64,000 nt of DNA from an uncultured Dehalococcoidia bacterium (GCA_958295935.1 OY282385.1:558001-622000); one strand, 5' to 3'. Shown: positions 33,609 to 42,888, numbered from the stretch's first letter. A program made the numbers and translations. The notes: a model not told the origin generated them from the letters alone.

Positions 33609-34580
33609 ATGAGCCGATACTCATACAGCCACACACTCGGCATCGCCTCCTTCGAAGGACGGGGATTTATGAACCCCGTCGACGTAAGGCTCGCGCGCGA
33701 CGGCAACCTGTACGTACTCAGCCGCTCCAACGCATCCAACAAGAACGTCCGCATAAGCGTCGTCACCCCCATCGACTCGGAATTCCTGTTCGAATTCGCC
33801 AACTGGGGTACCGAACCCGGAAAAGCCACGCAGCCCACCGCAATGGACTTCGGCCCCGACGACCGACTCTACCTCGCAGATGAGTTCACCCAAACCATCT
33901 CCGTCTTCGAAAAGGACGGCTCCTTCCTCACTCGTTGGGGAGAAGAAGGCTCCGGGCACGGACAGTTCAACCGACCCTCTGGGCTAGCCGTGGACTCCGC
34001 CGGAGACCTCTTCGTCGTAGACCACCTGAACGCACGGGTACAAAAATGGTCGCCAGACGGCCAACACCTCTCCTCATTCGGAACCTTCGGAACCGGACAC
34101 GGACAGTTCAACTTCCCATGGGGAATATCCATCGACGACCAAGACCACGTCTGGATAGCCGACTGGCGCAACGACCGAATACAACGATTCTCCCCCGAAG
34201 GCGAGTTCGTTTCCGCATTCGGATCATCCGGCAACGCAGACGGCCAATTCGACCGACCATCCAGCGTCCACTGCGGCAGAGACGGCAACATATACGTCTC
34301 CGACTGGCGCAACGACCGAGTACAGGTATTCGACCGAGACGGAACCCACCGAGAGACCCTTGTCGGCAGCGCCACCCTCTCCAGATGGTGCCAGGAATTC
34401 CTCGACGTCAACCCGGAACAAGCCGGCTGGAGAGAGAACTCAGGCATGGCCGAGCGAGAAAAACTCTTCTGGCGCCCAGCCGGAATAGAAACCGGCCCCG
34501 ACGGCCGCATCTACATAGCCGACAGCTGCCGCCACCGCATTCAGATATACCAAAGAGCCCCCGAACCAGCCCTCGTTTAG
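33609..34580 (+). CDS. NHL-repeat beta-propeller protein
   Basis: A 323-aa protein with five to six NHL repeats, for example GHGQFNRPSGLAVDSAGDLF, GHGQFNFPWGISIDDQDH and DGQFDRPSSVHCGRDGN, predicting a six-bladed propeller for protein or ligand binding. The last 84 bases are duplicated behind the downstream DUF262 gene. The present final residue is Val (GTT TAG); the displaced copy ends Ala-stop (GCC TGA), the likely ancestral end. It is the third gene of the DUF1800 operon. Confidence 0.9.
   Translation: MSRYSYSHTLGIASFEGRGFMNPVDVRLARDGNLYVLSRSNASNKNVRISVVTPIDSEFLFEFANWGTEPGKATQPTAMDFGPDDRLYLADEFTQTISVFEKDGSFLTRWGEEGSGHGQFNRPSGLAVDSAGDLFVVDHLNARVQKWSPDGQHLSSFGTFGTGHGQFNFPWGISIDDQDHVWIADWRNDRIQRFSPEGEFVSAFGSSGNADGQFDRPSSVHCGRDGNIYVSDWRNDRVQVFDRDGTHRETLVGSATLSRWCQEFLDVNPEQAGWRENSGMAEREKLFWRPAGIETGPDGRIYIADSCRHRIQIYQRAPEPALV
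34492..34575 (+). repeat. 84-bp direct repeat, left copy (within the NHL gene)
   Basis: Identical over all 84 bases to 36356-36439. It is the 3' end of the NHL reading frame. The two copies bracket the AT-rich DUF262 gene, so they are the boundaries of an insertion that kept the NHL gene intact. Confidence 0.95.
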
Positions 34581-34584
34581 TGGT

Positions 34585-36294
34585 ATGAAAGCTGCCGAAG
34601 CCAACCTGCTAAGTTTTTTGCGAAACCCGCAGCAGTTTACAATACCTATCTATCAGCGCACTTATTCGTGGAGGCAGGCGGAGTGCCAACAACTTTGGAA
34701 CGATATAATTCGCGCCGGAAATGATGATACAGATTCCCCGCATTTTATTGGATCAATCGTCTACATTGACCAAACGCTTTCCCAGGTAAGCAAACAATCA
34801 CCTAAACTCGTCATCGATGGCCAGCAACGACTTACCACAATATCGCTTCTCTTAGAGGCGATAGCCCGACAAGTCGGCGATGGCGAACTCATCGAAGGAT
34901 TTTCAGCGGAAAAGCTCCGACACTATTACTTGCTCAATCCACTAGAAAAAGGTGAACTCCACTACAAACTGCTTCTGACCCAAACTGACAGGCAAACACT
35001 TAAGCAGATTGTGACCCAAAAGCCATTACCAACAGAGTACTCCATCCTAGTGAAACAAAACTTCGACTATTTTAACGGAAAAGTGAAGACCATTGGAGAT
35101 GATCTAGAAGCACTATGCAGAGGGCTCGAAAAGCTTATGATCGTGGATGTCGCTCTTGATCGCCAATACGACAATCCACAACTGATTTTTGAGAGCATGA
35201 ATTCCACTGGGCGAGAGCTAAGTCAAGCTGATTTGATCCGTAATTTTGTACTGATGCGATTAGATCCGACCCATCAAGAGCAGCTCTACACTGAGCATTG
35301 GAGGGAGATGGAAATTTCCTTTGGTCAGGAAGCATATGCCTACGACTTTGACCGCTTCATGCGCCACTATCTAACGGTTAAGAGTAGTGCAGGGGAGATA
35401 CCTAAGGTACGTGAGATTTACAAGGATTTCAAAAGCTATTACGAACGCAGTTCCGATGATGTAGATACCCTAGTATCTGACCTACACGTTTTTGCAGATT
35501 ATTATTGTGCCATGGTACTAGGTCAAGAGAAAGATCCAACTCTTCATTCTGCCTTCACAGACTTCAAGGAACTACGGGTTGACGTAGCCTACCCGCTCTT
35601 GCTTGAACTCTATCACGACTATAGTAATCGCCTACTTTCTGTAGACGAGATGGAACAGGCTGTCCGGCTAGTGGAAAGCTACGTATTCCGGCGGGCAGTT
35701 TGCGCCATTCCAACCAACTCTTTGAGCAGAACTTTTGCCATTTTTACACGTACGCTTGACAAAGCACGCTACATGGAGAGTTTTGAAACTCAATTTCTGG
35801 ACATGCAATCATATACTCTGGACATGCAATCATACAGACGGTTCCCGAGTGATAAAGAATTTCGAGAAAAAATCACGACGCGCGACTTGTACAACTTCGG
35901 TTGGAGGTGCATATACTACCTACGCAAATTGGAGAATCATAAGCGCAAGGAGCAAGTACAAGTGAACGGGCTCACTGTCGAGCATATTATGCCGCAGAAT
36001 GAGAACCTCTCGCAGGAATGGCAGGACATGCTAGGTCCTGAATGGCGACTTGCCCATGCAACTTTGTTACATACGCTCGGCAATTTGACGTTAACCGGTT
36101 ACAATCCAGAATTGAGTGATCGACCATTCTTGGAAAAGCGCGACATGGAAGGCGGCTTTAAGGACAGCCCGTTACGGCTCAATGAGGGACTGAGAAATTT
36201 GGATAAATGGGATAAGGAGCAGATCCTAAAGCGTGCTGAATACTTGGCAGATAAGGCTACCGAAGTTTGGGCAAGGCCGATGTTGTCGTCCTGA
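34585..36294 (+). CDS. GmrSD-like DUF262-DUF1524 protein (putative type IV restriction/defence enzyme)
   Basis: A 569-aa fused protein. The N-terminal DUF262 (GmrS-like, ParB/Srx-type nucleotidase) has FTIPIYQRTYSWRQ and LVIDGQQRLTTISLLLE (DGQQR). The C-terminal DUF1524 HNH nuclease has VEHIMPQNENLSQEW and LHTLGNLTLTGYNPELS. Such enzymes cut DNA with modified cytosines and act against phage. Start ATG 34585 lies 4 bp after the NHL stop with no Shine-Dalgarno sequence, so translation may be coupled. Codon use and composition are clearly AT-richer than the flanks, and the gene is bounded by 84-bp direct repeats: a recent insertion with no integrase gene. Confidence 0.92.
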   Translation: MKAAEANLLSFLRNPQQFTIPIYQRTYSWRQAECQQLWNDIIRAGNDDTDSPHFIGSIVYIDQTLSQVSKQSPKLVIDGQQRLTTISLLLEAIARQVGDGELIEGFSAEKLRHYYLLNPLEKGELHYKLLLTQTDRQTLKQIVTQKPLPTEYSILVKQNFDYFNGKVKTIGDDLEALCRGLEKLMIVDVALDRQYDNPQLIFESMNSTGRELSQADLIRNFVLMRLDPTHQEQLYTEHWREMEISFGQEAYAYDFDRFMRHYLTVKSSAGEIPKVREIYKDFKSYYERSSDDVDTLVSDLHVFADYYCAMVLGQEKDPTLHSAFTDFKELRVDVAYPLLLELYHDYSNRLLSVDEMEQAVRLVESYVFRRAVCAIPTNSLSRTFAIFTRTLDKARYMESFETQFLDMQSYTLDMQSYRRFPSDKEFREKITTRDLYNFGWRCIYYLRKLENHKRKEQVQVNGLTVEHIMPQNENLSQEWQDMLGPEWRLAHATLLHTLGNLTLTGYNPELSDRPFLEKRDMEGGFKDSPLRLNEGLRNLDKWDKEQILKRAEYLADKATEVWARPMLSS

Positions 36295-36355
36295 AACTTC
36301 AGCCACACGTGCACAGACCAAAGAGTTGAGCGCTAGAGAAGAAGGGCCCATCCTC

Positions 36356-36439
36356 CCGGCCCCGACGGCCGCATCTACATAGCCGACAGCTGCCGCCACC
36401 GCATTCAGATATACCAAAGAGCCCCCGAACCAGCCCTCG
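36356..36439 (+). repeat. 84-bp direct repeat, right copy
   Basis: Perfect match to 34492-34575. It carries the old 3' end of the NHL gene, followed by the presumed native stop and terminator hairpin. Confidence 0.95.
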
Positions 36440-36444
36440 CCTGA
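36358..36444 (+). pseudogene. Displaced 3' fragment of the NHL gene
   Basis: In frame with the NHL gene this segment encodes its last 28 residues and then GCC TGA. It is cut off from the rest of the gene by the DUF262 insertion. The surrounding 36295-36588 stretch has no other gene. Confidence 0.85.
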
Positions 36445-36470
36445 AGCGCGCGCGGGCACCTGCGCGCGCT
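36445..36470 (+). terminator. GC-rich terminator hairpin, originally of the NHL operon
   Basis: AGCGCGCGC / GCGCGCGCT make a perfect 9-bp stem with an eight-base loop, beginning directly after the displaced NHL stop codon. It now lies 150 bp behind the DUF262 gene. Confidence 0.6.
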
Positions 36471-36588
36471 ATGGCGGCCATGATCTCGTAGGCGCACTCG
36501 CCTGAGGCGCGAGCATACTTGGGCCGGTACCGCACTTCCTGACTGAACCGCAAAGTACCGCAATCCTCCCGGCCCCCGCACAGCGCCC

Positions 36589-37629
36589 CTACTCCAACCC
36601 GTACTCCTCCAGCAAACCCGTTATCTGCCCCCACGTAGCAGCCTCTATCTCCACCCCCTCACGCTCACGCACCCGCCGCGTCACAGCCTCCTTCTCCCCC
36701 GGATACAAAATCTCCTCGAAGCCGCGCATCAAAGGCGTGTCCTTGGCATAGCCGATCAGCCAGTTCATACGCTCCTGCATACCCTCCGGCGGCGCCAGAC
36801 GAGATACGTCAACCACGATGATCGTAGACCCGCTCGAAAACGCACCCTCCGGCGGATCCGGCTTGTCGTACTCACCGAGCAGGCCGCCCAACACCGCCGC
36901 CATGAACGCCAGCCCATAGCCCTTGTGCCCAACCTGCGTACCGCCCAGCGGCAGGACCGCCCCGCCGTCGTAGAAATCATTGGGATCGCGGCTCGGATTC
37001 CCCCCAGCGTCGATAACCCACTCGTCCGGCAAATCGTGCCCCCGTGCACGGTACACCCGCAGCTTCCCCTCCGCGCCTATCGAGGTGGCCATGTCCAGAA
37101 AGACCGCGCCATCCTCCTGGTAGGGAAAGCCAATCGAAATAGGATTCGTACTGAACCGCCTGGCAGCCCCCCCGTACGGCGGCACGATGTTCGACGCCTC
37201 GCCCAGCAAACCCGTGAACATTATCGCCGCCATCCCCTGCGCCGCAGCCTGCTCGACGTAGCTCCCGATGCGCCCCACGTGCCCAAGACTCGACATCGTG
37301 GCAAGGCTGAGACCATGCACCCGTGCCCGCTCGATCGCACGATCAGTCGAAAACCTGGCCACCACCTGCCCGAACGAGTGACGACCGTCGATCCTGAGCA
37401 GCGAGCCGCTTTCCGACACCACCGCCGGCTCGGCCCGCGGCTGCCGATGCCCCCCCTTGATGTCCCCAACGTACTGCGGCAAACGTATGAGGCCGTGCGA
37501 GTCGTGCCCCGTCATGTTGGCGTCCGCAAGATGGTCCCCAACCACGCGGGCGTTGGACTCCGAGGCCCCCGCCGCCACAAGGATGCGGGTCGAAGTGTCT
37601 GTGATCTCCTGACGAGTCAATCTGGGCAT
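36589..37629 (-). CDS. Malate/L-lactate/ureidoglycolate dehydrogenase family protein
   Basis: A 346-aa protein of the Ldh_2 (malate/L-sulfolactate dehydrogenase) family, which uses a non-Rossmann NAD(P) fold. Landmarks: DANMTGHDSHGLIRLPQY at the N-terminus with the catalytic His, SSLGHVGRIGSYVEQAA, RFSTNPISIGFPY, FLDMATSIGAEGKL, and HKGYGLAFMAAVLGGLLG. It oxidises a 2-hydroxy carboxylate; substrate not evident. It stands between the two inserts that follow the NHL genes. Confidence 0.93.
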   Translation of the reverse strand: MPRLTRQEITDTSTRILVAAGASESNARVVGDHLADANMTGHDSHGLIRLPQYVGDIKGGHRQPRAEPAVVSESGSLLRIDGRHSFGQVVARFSTDRAIERARVHGLSLATMSSLGHVGRIGSYVEQAAAQGMAAIMFTGLLGEASNIVPPYGGAARRFSTNPISIGFPYQEDGAVFLDMATSIGAEGKLRVYRARGHDLPDEWVIDAGGNPSRDPNDFYDGGAVLPLGGTQVGHKGYGLAFMAAVLGGLLGEYDKPDPPEGAFSSGSTIIVVDVSRLAPPEGMQERMNWLIGYAKDTPLMRGFEEILYPGEKEAVTRRVREREGVEIEAATWGQITGLLEEYGLE

Positions 37630-37675
37630 GGCAGCCGTCCCTCACGTATCGCCTTGTCCCCAAGAAACAAGAAAC

Positions 37676-38059
37676 TTACAGAATGAATTCAGAGTTGGGA
37701 TCTTCCCACTCCCGGCGAAACTCCCGAAGATCCTTCAACGGATTGTCCTTGATGATTCCCAAGATCCCTTCCAACGCCACTTGCAACTGGTCGCTATTGC
37801 TGTTCTCCACCGCAGCGTGCAGTACGTCGTAGAACTGTTGCAATGACTCCCGCCGTTCCGCAAAACGCGCCGGGAAATATGCAAATACAAAATCTCTTTC
37901 GTGGTTGAGGGCAGTTACCAGCGCGTCCCGTTTCGCCCTGATATATTCTCGCTTGGTCGCCTCAGCCTCGCGAGTTTTCAGATAATCAACAGCTTCCTCG
38001 ATAATTTTGAACGCACCCTGCTTACCAAAGAATGCTGCAAAACTCCCAACCGTAGTCAT
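37676..38059 (-). CDS. Hypothetical protein, second gene of an AT-richer membrane cassette
   Basis: ATG 38059 with a strong AGGAGG at 6 nt gives 127 aa. The protein is largely helical and charged (VGSFAAFFGKQGAFKIIEEA, then EAEATKREYIRAKRDALVTAL), with no membrane span and no recognised motif. It begins 16 bp after the stop of the membrane-protein gene at 38076, so the two are cotranscribed. I do not recognise the family. The pair is AT-richer than its neighbours. Confidence 0.7.
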   Translation of the reverse strand: MTTVGSFAAFFGKQGAFKIIEEAVDYLKTREAEATKREYIRAKRDALVTALNHERDFVFAYFPARFAERRESLQQFYDVLHAAVENSNSDQLQVALEGILGIIKDNPLKDLREFRREWEDPNSEFIL

Positions 38060-38075
38060 AGTTGTCCTCCTGATC

Positions 38076-39026
38076 TCATCGGGGTGCAATCGGAACATTG
38101 GGTGACTTGGGCGAAGTGACACCCCCACCCGTGCTTGGCCCAGGATCTTCGTCATCGGAACTGTCGGATTTATCGTCCAACAACTCAGCCAACGCCTTGG
38201 CCGCGAGCCATACTAAGTATACGTCCTTCACCACTTCTATCGAAGACACTTCAAGGAGGTCCTTGAGGGCTTTCTCAACTTCGCGAACCCCTTTCGAGAC
38301 CTCTCGTACGCGCTCCAGTAATGCGCTCAATTCGGCTTTGTGTCTCCCCATTTTGGCTTGGTCAACGTCCATCTCCTCAATCGCATCATCGACCCTCTTA
38401 CCCTGCTTATAGGCCTTCCATGTAAATACAGCGACGGGCAAGATAGCCAGTGGGATGAAAGTGATATTCGCCAACATTGCCGCCCCGGCCGCCATTCCGC
38501 CTCCACCGGAAGCCAACGAACCACCACCCAACCACGCCAGAGTAGCGCTACGGGCAGCAGCCCCCGTCAACCCGCCTATAGCCGTACCCGTGGAAGTGCT
38601 TCCCAAAGCGCTCACGAGCGCAAGAGCCGCGGATTTGCCGAGTATGCCAGCACCTGCGCCTATCCCGGCAGTCCCTAAGAAGTCGGCGGACAAATTTCTA
38701 AGGTCGTCTAAGACGCCCTTCAGTTCCTCAAATTGCTCAGGAGTGATCTTGAAGTCCGCATCGAACTCTCGATCCTTCACCTTAGCGCGAACCAGGAACT
38801 CAGCAGCCTCGCGGAGCGTTTCTTGTGCTGCAACGCGCTGTTTGTGAAGATCATCAACCTCTGTCTGCACTGACTCCACAAACTTGCGATATCTTTCACG
38901 GCATCTCTCATAACGTTTACGACGAGCGTTATAGCGGTCCCTGTCTCGCTTAAACTTCCGAAAGTTAAAAGCAGAGCCACCCAATCCGATCGCTGCTGCA
39001 GCCCAAATTAAAAACGGTATCGGCAT
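38076..39026 (-). CDS. Hypothetical membrane protein with coiled coil and Gly/Ala-rich core
   Basis: A 316-aa protein from ATG 39026. An N-terminal transmembrane helix (IPFLIWAAAAIGLGGSA) is followed by a charged coiled coil (about residues 22-80), a long Gly/Ala/Ser-rich hydrophobic stretch with small-residue zipper character (about 110-200, for example GTAGIGAGAGILGKSAALAL), a further span (FIPLAILPVAVFTWKAY), a second coiled coil and an acidic, Ser/Asp-rich tail. The core resembles pore-forming or membrane-inserting effectors, but no family is recognised. It lies just behind the second NHL gene with its partner at 37676. Confidence 0.7.
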   Translation of the reverse strand: MPIPFLIWAAAAIGLGGSAFNFRKFKRDRDRYNARRKRYERCRERYRKFVESVQTEVDDLHKQRVAAQETLREAAEFLVRAKVKDREFDADFKITPEQFEELKGVLDDLRNLSADFLGTAGIGAGAGILGKSAALALVSALGSTSTGTAIGGLTGAAARSATLAWLGGGSLASGGGGMAAGAAMLANITFIPLAILPVAVFTWKAYKQGKRVDDAIEEMDVDQAKMGRHKAELSALLERVREVSKGVREVEKALKDLLEVSSIEVVKDVYLVWLAAKALAELLDDKSDSSDDEDPGPSTGGGVTSPKSPNVPIAPR

Positions 39027-39108
39027 GATTACAACTCTCAATCACAAGCCCCAACGCTTGGCCATGAGCCGTAACGCGCCATAGCCCGCAACTGAGGAAA
39101 AAGCTTGT

Positions 39109-40236
39109 TCAACTAAGCGCAGGATCCTTGAACATACTCGGCGGATCTATCTCATCGGGACCAAGAACCTTGCAAACCTTGCTGTATACCTGAACCCGGT
39201 AGCGCCCGGAATCCACCCAGTACACACGATCCTCATCATCCACCTTCACCGAGGTCGGATTCAGAAAGCGCTTCTCCGTATCCAGGTCCACGACGTTCTC
39301 GCGCATCCGCAGCATGTCGAGGTTCGTCATCAACTTGCGCATACCGCGCTCGTTCAACGTAGCATCGCCGATGAACGACTCCAGAAAACCGCCGCGAGGG
39401 TTGAACATCAAACCCCGATGATTCGAACGGTCCGCAACGTAGATGTCCCCGTACTTATCCACCGCCACACCGCTAGGACGATTCATCTGACCCGGACCGC
39501 TGCCAGACTCCCCGATCACCTGCAAAACCTCGCCCTCAGGCGAAAAGCGCTGCACACGATCATTCCGCCAATCAGCCACCATGATCGTCCCGTTGACCGG
39601 ATCGATACCAAGACCCCACGGATAGTTCAACTCGCCCGGAGCCTCGCCGTACACCCCAAAACCGCCAAGATAATCCCCCGACTTCGTAAAACGCTCCACC
39701 CGGTGGTTACGAGAACTCGTCACCCACACGCTCCCCTCCCCGTCCACCGCGACGCCCGACGCCCCATTCAACTCGCCGGCGCCCTCGCCGCTCTCACCCC
39801 ACACCCCCAGATACTCCCCACTCGTCCTGAACCGGGCAACCTTGTTGGCGTGCTCATCAGTCACGTACAGAATCCCCTCATCGTCGATGTCGCACATCAC
39901 CCACGAAGGCAGCGTCTCATTGCCGTTCGACTCGAAACCGCCGCCAGGCCCGGGCGCATATATGTCGTCGTCCTCGTACCCCTCATCCTCGATCGTCACC
40001 CGCACGAAACGATTGCGGGCCACGTTGCTGGAATTCTCCGAAAAACGATTCACCACGTACAGCTCGTCCCGCCCGATGGCCAGGTCCATAGGACCCTTGA
40101 ACCCCCCCAGCGCAAGACGCTGACCCAGCGCGATCTCGAACTTGTGACCGCCGCGCAGCATGTACGGGTATCCCGTCACCCCGTCGTACTTGGGCCCCGA
40201 GGGCCGACCTGACTGTATCTCCAACTCGATGACCAT
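39109..40236 (-). CDS. NHL-repeat beta-propeller protein, second cluster
   Basis: A 375-aa NHL-repeat protein paralogous to 33609-34580. Repeats include GAGELNGASGVAVDGEGSVW, APGELNYPWGLGIDPVNGTI and GPGQMNRPSGVAVDKYGDIY. It begins with an extra 40-residue N-terminal part (YDGVTGYPYMLRGGHKFE). It ends the minus-strand DUF1800-DUF1501-NHL operon. The start at 40236 has GAGGCGCAGC upstream. Confidence 0.9.
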   Translation of the reverse strand: MVIELEIQSGRPSGPKYDGVTGYPYMLRGGHKFEIALGQRLALGGFKGPMDLAIGRDELYVVNRFSENSSNVARNRFVRVTIEDEGYEDDDIYAPGPGGGFESNGNETLPSWVMCDIDDEGILYVTDEHANKVARFRTSGEYLGVWGESGEGAGELNGASGVAVDGEGSVWVTSSRNHRVERFTKSGDYLGGFGVYGEAPGELNYPWGLGIDPVNGTIMVADWRNDRVQRFSPEGEVLQVIGESGSGPGQMNRPSGVAVDKYGDIYVADRSNHRGLMFNPRGGFLESFIGDATLNERGMRKLMTNLDMLRMRENVVDLDTEKRFLNPTSVKVDDEDRVYWVDSGRYRVQVYSKVCKVLGPDEIDPPSMFKDPALS

Positions 40237-40278
40237 CTTCGCTGCGCCTCCTCTACCCTGATCCGCGCCGGCGGAACG

Positions 40279-41463
40279 CTATCGAGCCTGACCCACCGGC
40301 TCCAAAAGATCGAACTGCTCGAAGTTGCCGTTGACTATCTCCCCCGGCGCAATACCCAGGTGCCTGTCCAACAGCGTCGAGTAGATCGACCTGAAGTCGT
40401 TGTTGTAGTGCAGGTCACCGCTCAACTGCTGCGACGGCTCCAGCGACGGAAATTCCCCGTACAAACCGCCCTTGACGCGCTCCCCCAGAACGAACGCACC
40501 GCCGCCTGAACCATGATCCGTCCCGTTCCCGTTGTCGCGCACCCGACGCCCGAACTCCGAGAAGATGAGCATCACCACCTCCTCCGATGCATCATGCCGC
40601 CGCAAGTCGTCGAAGAAATCTCGAACCGCCCTCGACACCTCACGCCAAAGCTTGTGCTGCGTCTGCACCTGGTTCCCGTGAACGTCGTAACCCCCATGCT
40701 GAGCATAGAAGACACGCGTACCAAGACCCGCAGTATGCACCTGAGCAATGTCCCGCAAGCTCTGCGCCAACGGGTTCTGCTCATACTCCACACTCGACGA
40801 ATACGTCGCCGGCGCAGTCTTCAGAAGATCCACCGCCTCCATCGCGTCCCGACCGGTCTGGCCGATGTGATCCATGATCATCTGCTGCTCTTCGAACTCT
40901 ATAGGCGCGTACATGCGAGTAAACACGTTGAGAGCCGACCGTTGACGCTGACCCTCCAGAGTGGTCAGCAGACCGTAACCCTCCAGATGCGCTACCGACA
41001 CCGCAGGCGTGCCGGACAAGTACATCGCCCGCGGCAGACCAGGACCAAAGCTCACGCCGGTCACCACGTTCCGCTTCGACGGGTCCAAAGCCCGGATCGC
41101 CCGGCCCAGCCAGCCCTCCGCTACGTACTCGAACGGATTCGCCGTATGCCAAATGTCCATAGACCTGAAATGAGAACGGTCAGGCTCCGGATAGCCCGTC
41201 CCGGATATCACCGCCGCATCACCCTCGTCCCAAAGCTCCTTGATCTCCGTCAGCGCAGGGTGAAACCCAAGCTGCGAGTCCAGGTGCAGCACGTCGGACT
41301 CGCGAATCCCCACCGTCTGCCGAAAGTCGTAGTACAGCGGATCACCGTACGGAACCACCGTGCTCATGAAGTCGTTGCCGCCGGAAAGTTGCAGCACCAC
41401 GAGCACAGGCGCCTTACCGTTACTGCGTCCGTTCTTCTGTCCGACCGTTTTTTCAGCGCTCAT
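40279..41463 (-). CDS. DUF1501 family protein, second cluster
   Basis: ATG 41463 (GGAG at 7 nt) gives 394 aa. LVVLQLSGGNDFMSTVVPYG, PDRSHFRSMDIWHTANP, RVFYAQHGGYDVHGNQV and MLIFSEFGRRVRDN match the paralogue at 32442. It follows DUF1800 by 48 bp and precedes the NHL gene by 42 bp. No signal peptide is seen. Confidence 0.92.
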   Translation of the reverse strand: MSAEKTVGQKNGRSNGKAPVLVVLQLSGGNDFMSTVVPYGDPLYYDFRQTVGIRESDVLHLDSQLGFHPALTEIKELWDEGDAAVISGTGYPEPDRSHFRSMDIWHTANPFEYVAEGWLGRAIRALDPSKRNVVTGVSFGPGLPRAMYLSGTPAVSVAHLEGYGLLTTLEGQRQRSALNVFTRMYAPIEFEEQQMIMDHIGQTGRDAMEAVDLLKTAPATYSSSVEYEQNPLAQSLRDIAQVHTAGLGTRVFYAQHGGYDVHGNQVQTQHKLWREVSRAVRDFFDDLRRHDASEEVVMLIFSEFGRRVRDNGNGTDHGSGGGAFVLGERVKGGLYGEFPSLEPSQQLSGDLHYNNDFRSIYSTLLDRHLGIAPGEIVNGNFEQFDLLEPVGQAR

Positions 41464-41511
41464 TCCCATTCTCCAACGCTTGATGCGCGTACCCCCTCGG
41501 GGAAACCGCAA

Positions 41512-42888
41512 CTACGTAAATTGGTACTCCCGAGACGACGCGATCATACCCACCAACTGACCGGCAACACGCTTGGCCGCATCCTTGCCCGCAGCCGTTT
41601 CCCTGCACAGCTTCCCCTCGATCCCAAGCTCCTTCAGGATGATCTCCCGGGAAGGTTTCCCAAGCCAAAGACAGCCCATCTCGTACAAGCAGGTGTCCAG
41701 CAAATCCTCAGCCGACACAGCCCCTTCCCCCTGCGACGCACGCTCCACTAGGTTGGCCACCCCCGGAGCATTCACCTCCCCGAGACGCTCAGCCGCAAAG
41801 TTCACACGCGAAACCAGAAACGACGAGTCGATCCACTCCCGACCCGTGTGCCAACCCTCCACGGTCGGAGGATTCAGCAGCTCCTGACCCATGGACAGCG
41901 TCGCACTCGGCAAATCCGCAAGACCAAACTCGTAACCATCGCGGTAGCGGCCCGACAACCTGACCGTGCCCGCCACGAACTCCGCAGGACTCTTCACCTT
42001 GCGAAACGCAGCGTCGCGGAAGAAATCGCTCAGAAACACGAACCGAAGCACCTCGCCAGTCTCGTAACCCAACCCCTCGTAGGCATCCGCAATCAGCTGT
42101 ATCGCATCGTCGTCCCGCTCGTCCGATACGAAGAAACTGTGAATCGCCTCCCCCAGGAACCTCGCCGTCGCAGGCTGACGAACGATGATCTCGATAACGT
42201 CGTCCCCGTTGAAGTTCCCTTCCTCCCCCAGAAATTCCTTCACCCCGTGATCGTGATCCTCATCCCGATACACGAAATCAGAAGGCCAGTAACCCGAAGG
42301 ATACCTGGGAAGAACGTGCGTCATCGTCCACCCGGTAAACGCACGCGCACAATTGCGAACGTCATCCTCCGTGTAGTTCCCGCGACCCATGCTGAACAGC
42401 TCCAGCAATTCACGGCCATAATTCTCATTCACCGCATCACCGTGATTCGTCTGCTGATCCAGCCAGTAGATCATCGCAGGATCGCGAGAAAGACGCTTTA
42501 GCAAATTCCCAAAATTCCCAAGACCGTGATCCCGAAGCATCGAGTACTGACGGTTCATCATCGGACCGTTCCTGACCTTCGCCCACCCCGTCGCAAACAA
42601 CCCGTGCCAGAACAGAGCCGCCTTCTCCTCCAACGGCCGCGGAGAATTGATCATCCGATGCATCCACTTCATCGCAACCCACCGAGGAGACTCCTCGTCC
42701 GCATGCTCCGCGTGGTGACGCTCCAGCACGTCCTCCTCCAGACGAGGAAAACGCTCAGGACTCACCAGATCGTCCACCACCGACTCATAGCCCCGCGACG
42801 ACAGCTCCTCCAACTCCGGCCCCGAAGCGCCAAAGCCCGCACGCCGCATGAGGTGGGCTACAAGTGAAACCTCTTCACGAGAAACCAT
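41512..42888 (-). CDS. DUF1800 family protein, second cluster
   Basis: A 458-aa DUF1800 protein (AHLMRRAGFGASGPELEEL, AALFWHGLFATGWA, NENYGRELLELFSMGRG, LLNPPTVEGWHTGREWI), first gene of the minus-strand cluster. It is divergent from hyuB across a 192-bp gap (42889-43080) that should hold promoters for both; AT-rich hexamers such as GTATAC are present but no clear promoter can be assigned. Confidence 0.93.
   Translation of the reverse strand: MVSREEVSLVAHLMRRAGFGASGPELEELSSRGYESVVDDLVSPERFPRLEEDVLERHHAEHADEESPRWVAMKWMHRMINSPRPLEEKAALFWHGLFATGWAKVRNGPMMNRQYSMLRDHGLGNFGNLLKRLSRDPAMIYWLDQQTNHGDAVNENYGRELLELFSMGRGNYTEDDVRNCARAFTGWTMTHVLPRYPSGYWPSDFVYRDEDHDHGVKEFLGEEGNFNGDDVIEIIVRQPATARFLGEAIHSFFVSDERDDDAIQLIADAYEGLGYETGEVLRFVFLSDFFRDAAFRKVKSPAEFVAGTVRLSGRYRDGYEFGLADLPSATLSMGQELLNPPTVEGWHTGREWIDSSFLVSRVNFAAERLGEVNAPGVANLVERASQGEGAVSAEDLLDTCLYEMGCLWLGKPSREIILKELGIEGKLCRETAAGKDAAKRVAGQLVGMIASSREYQFT

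Noticed and set aside
37630-39108. Direct repeats around the two-gene membrane cassette, as for the DUF262 insert
   Set aside because: The flanks show no shared sequence by eye; the boundaries cannot be fixed this way.
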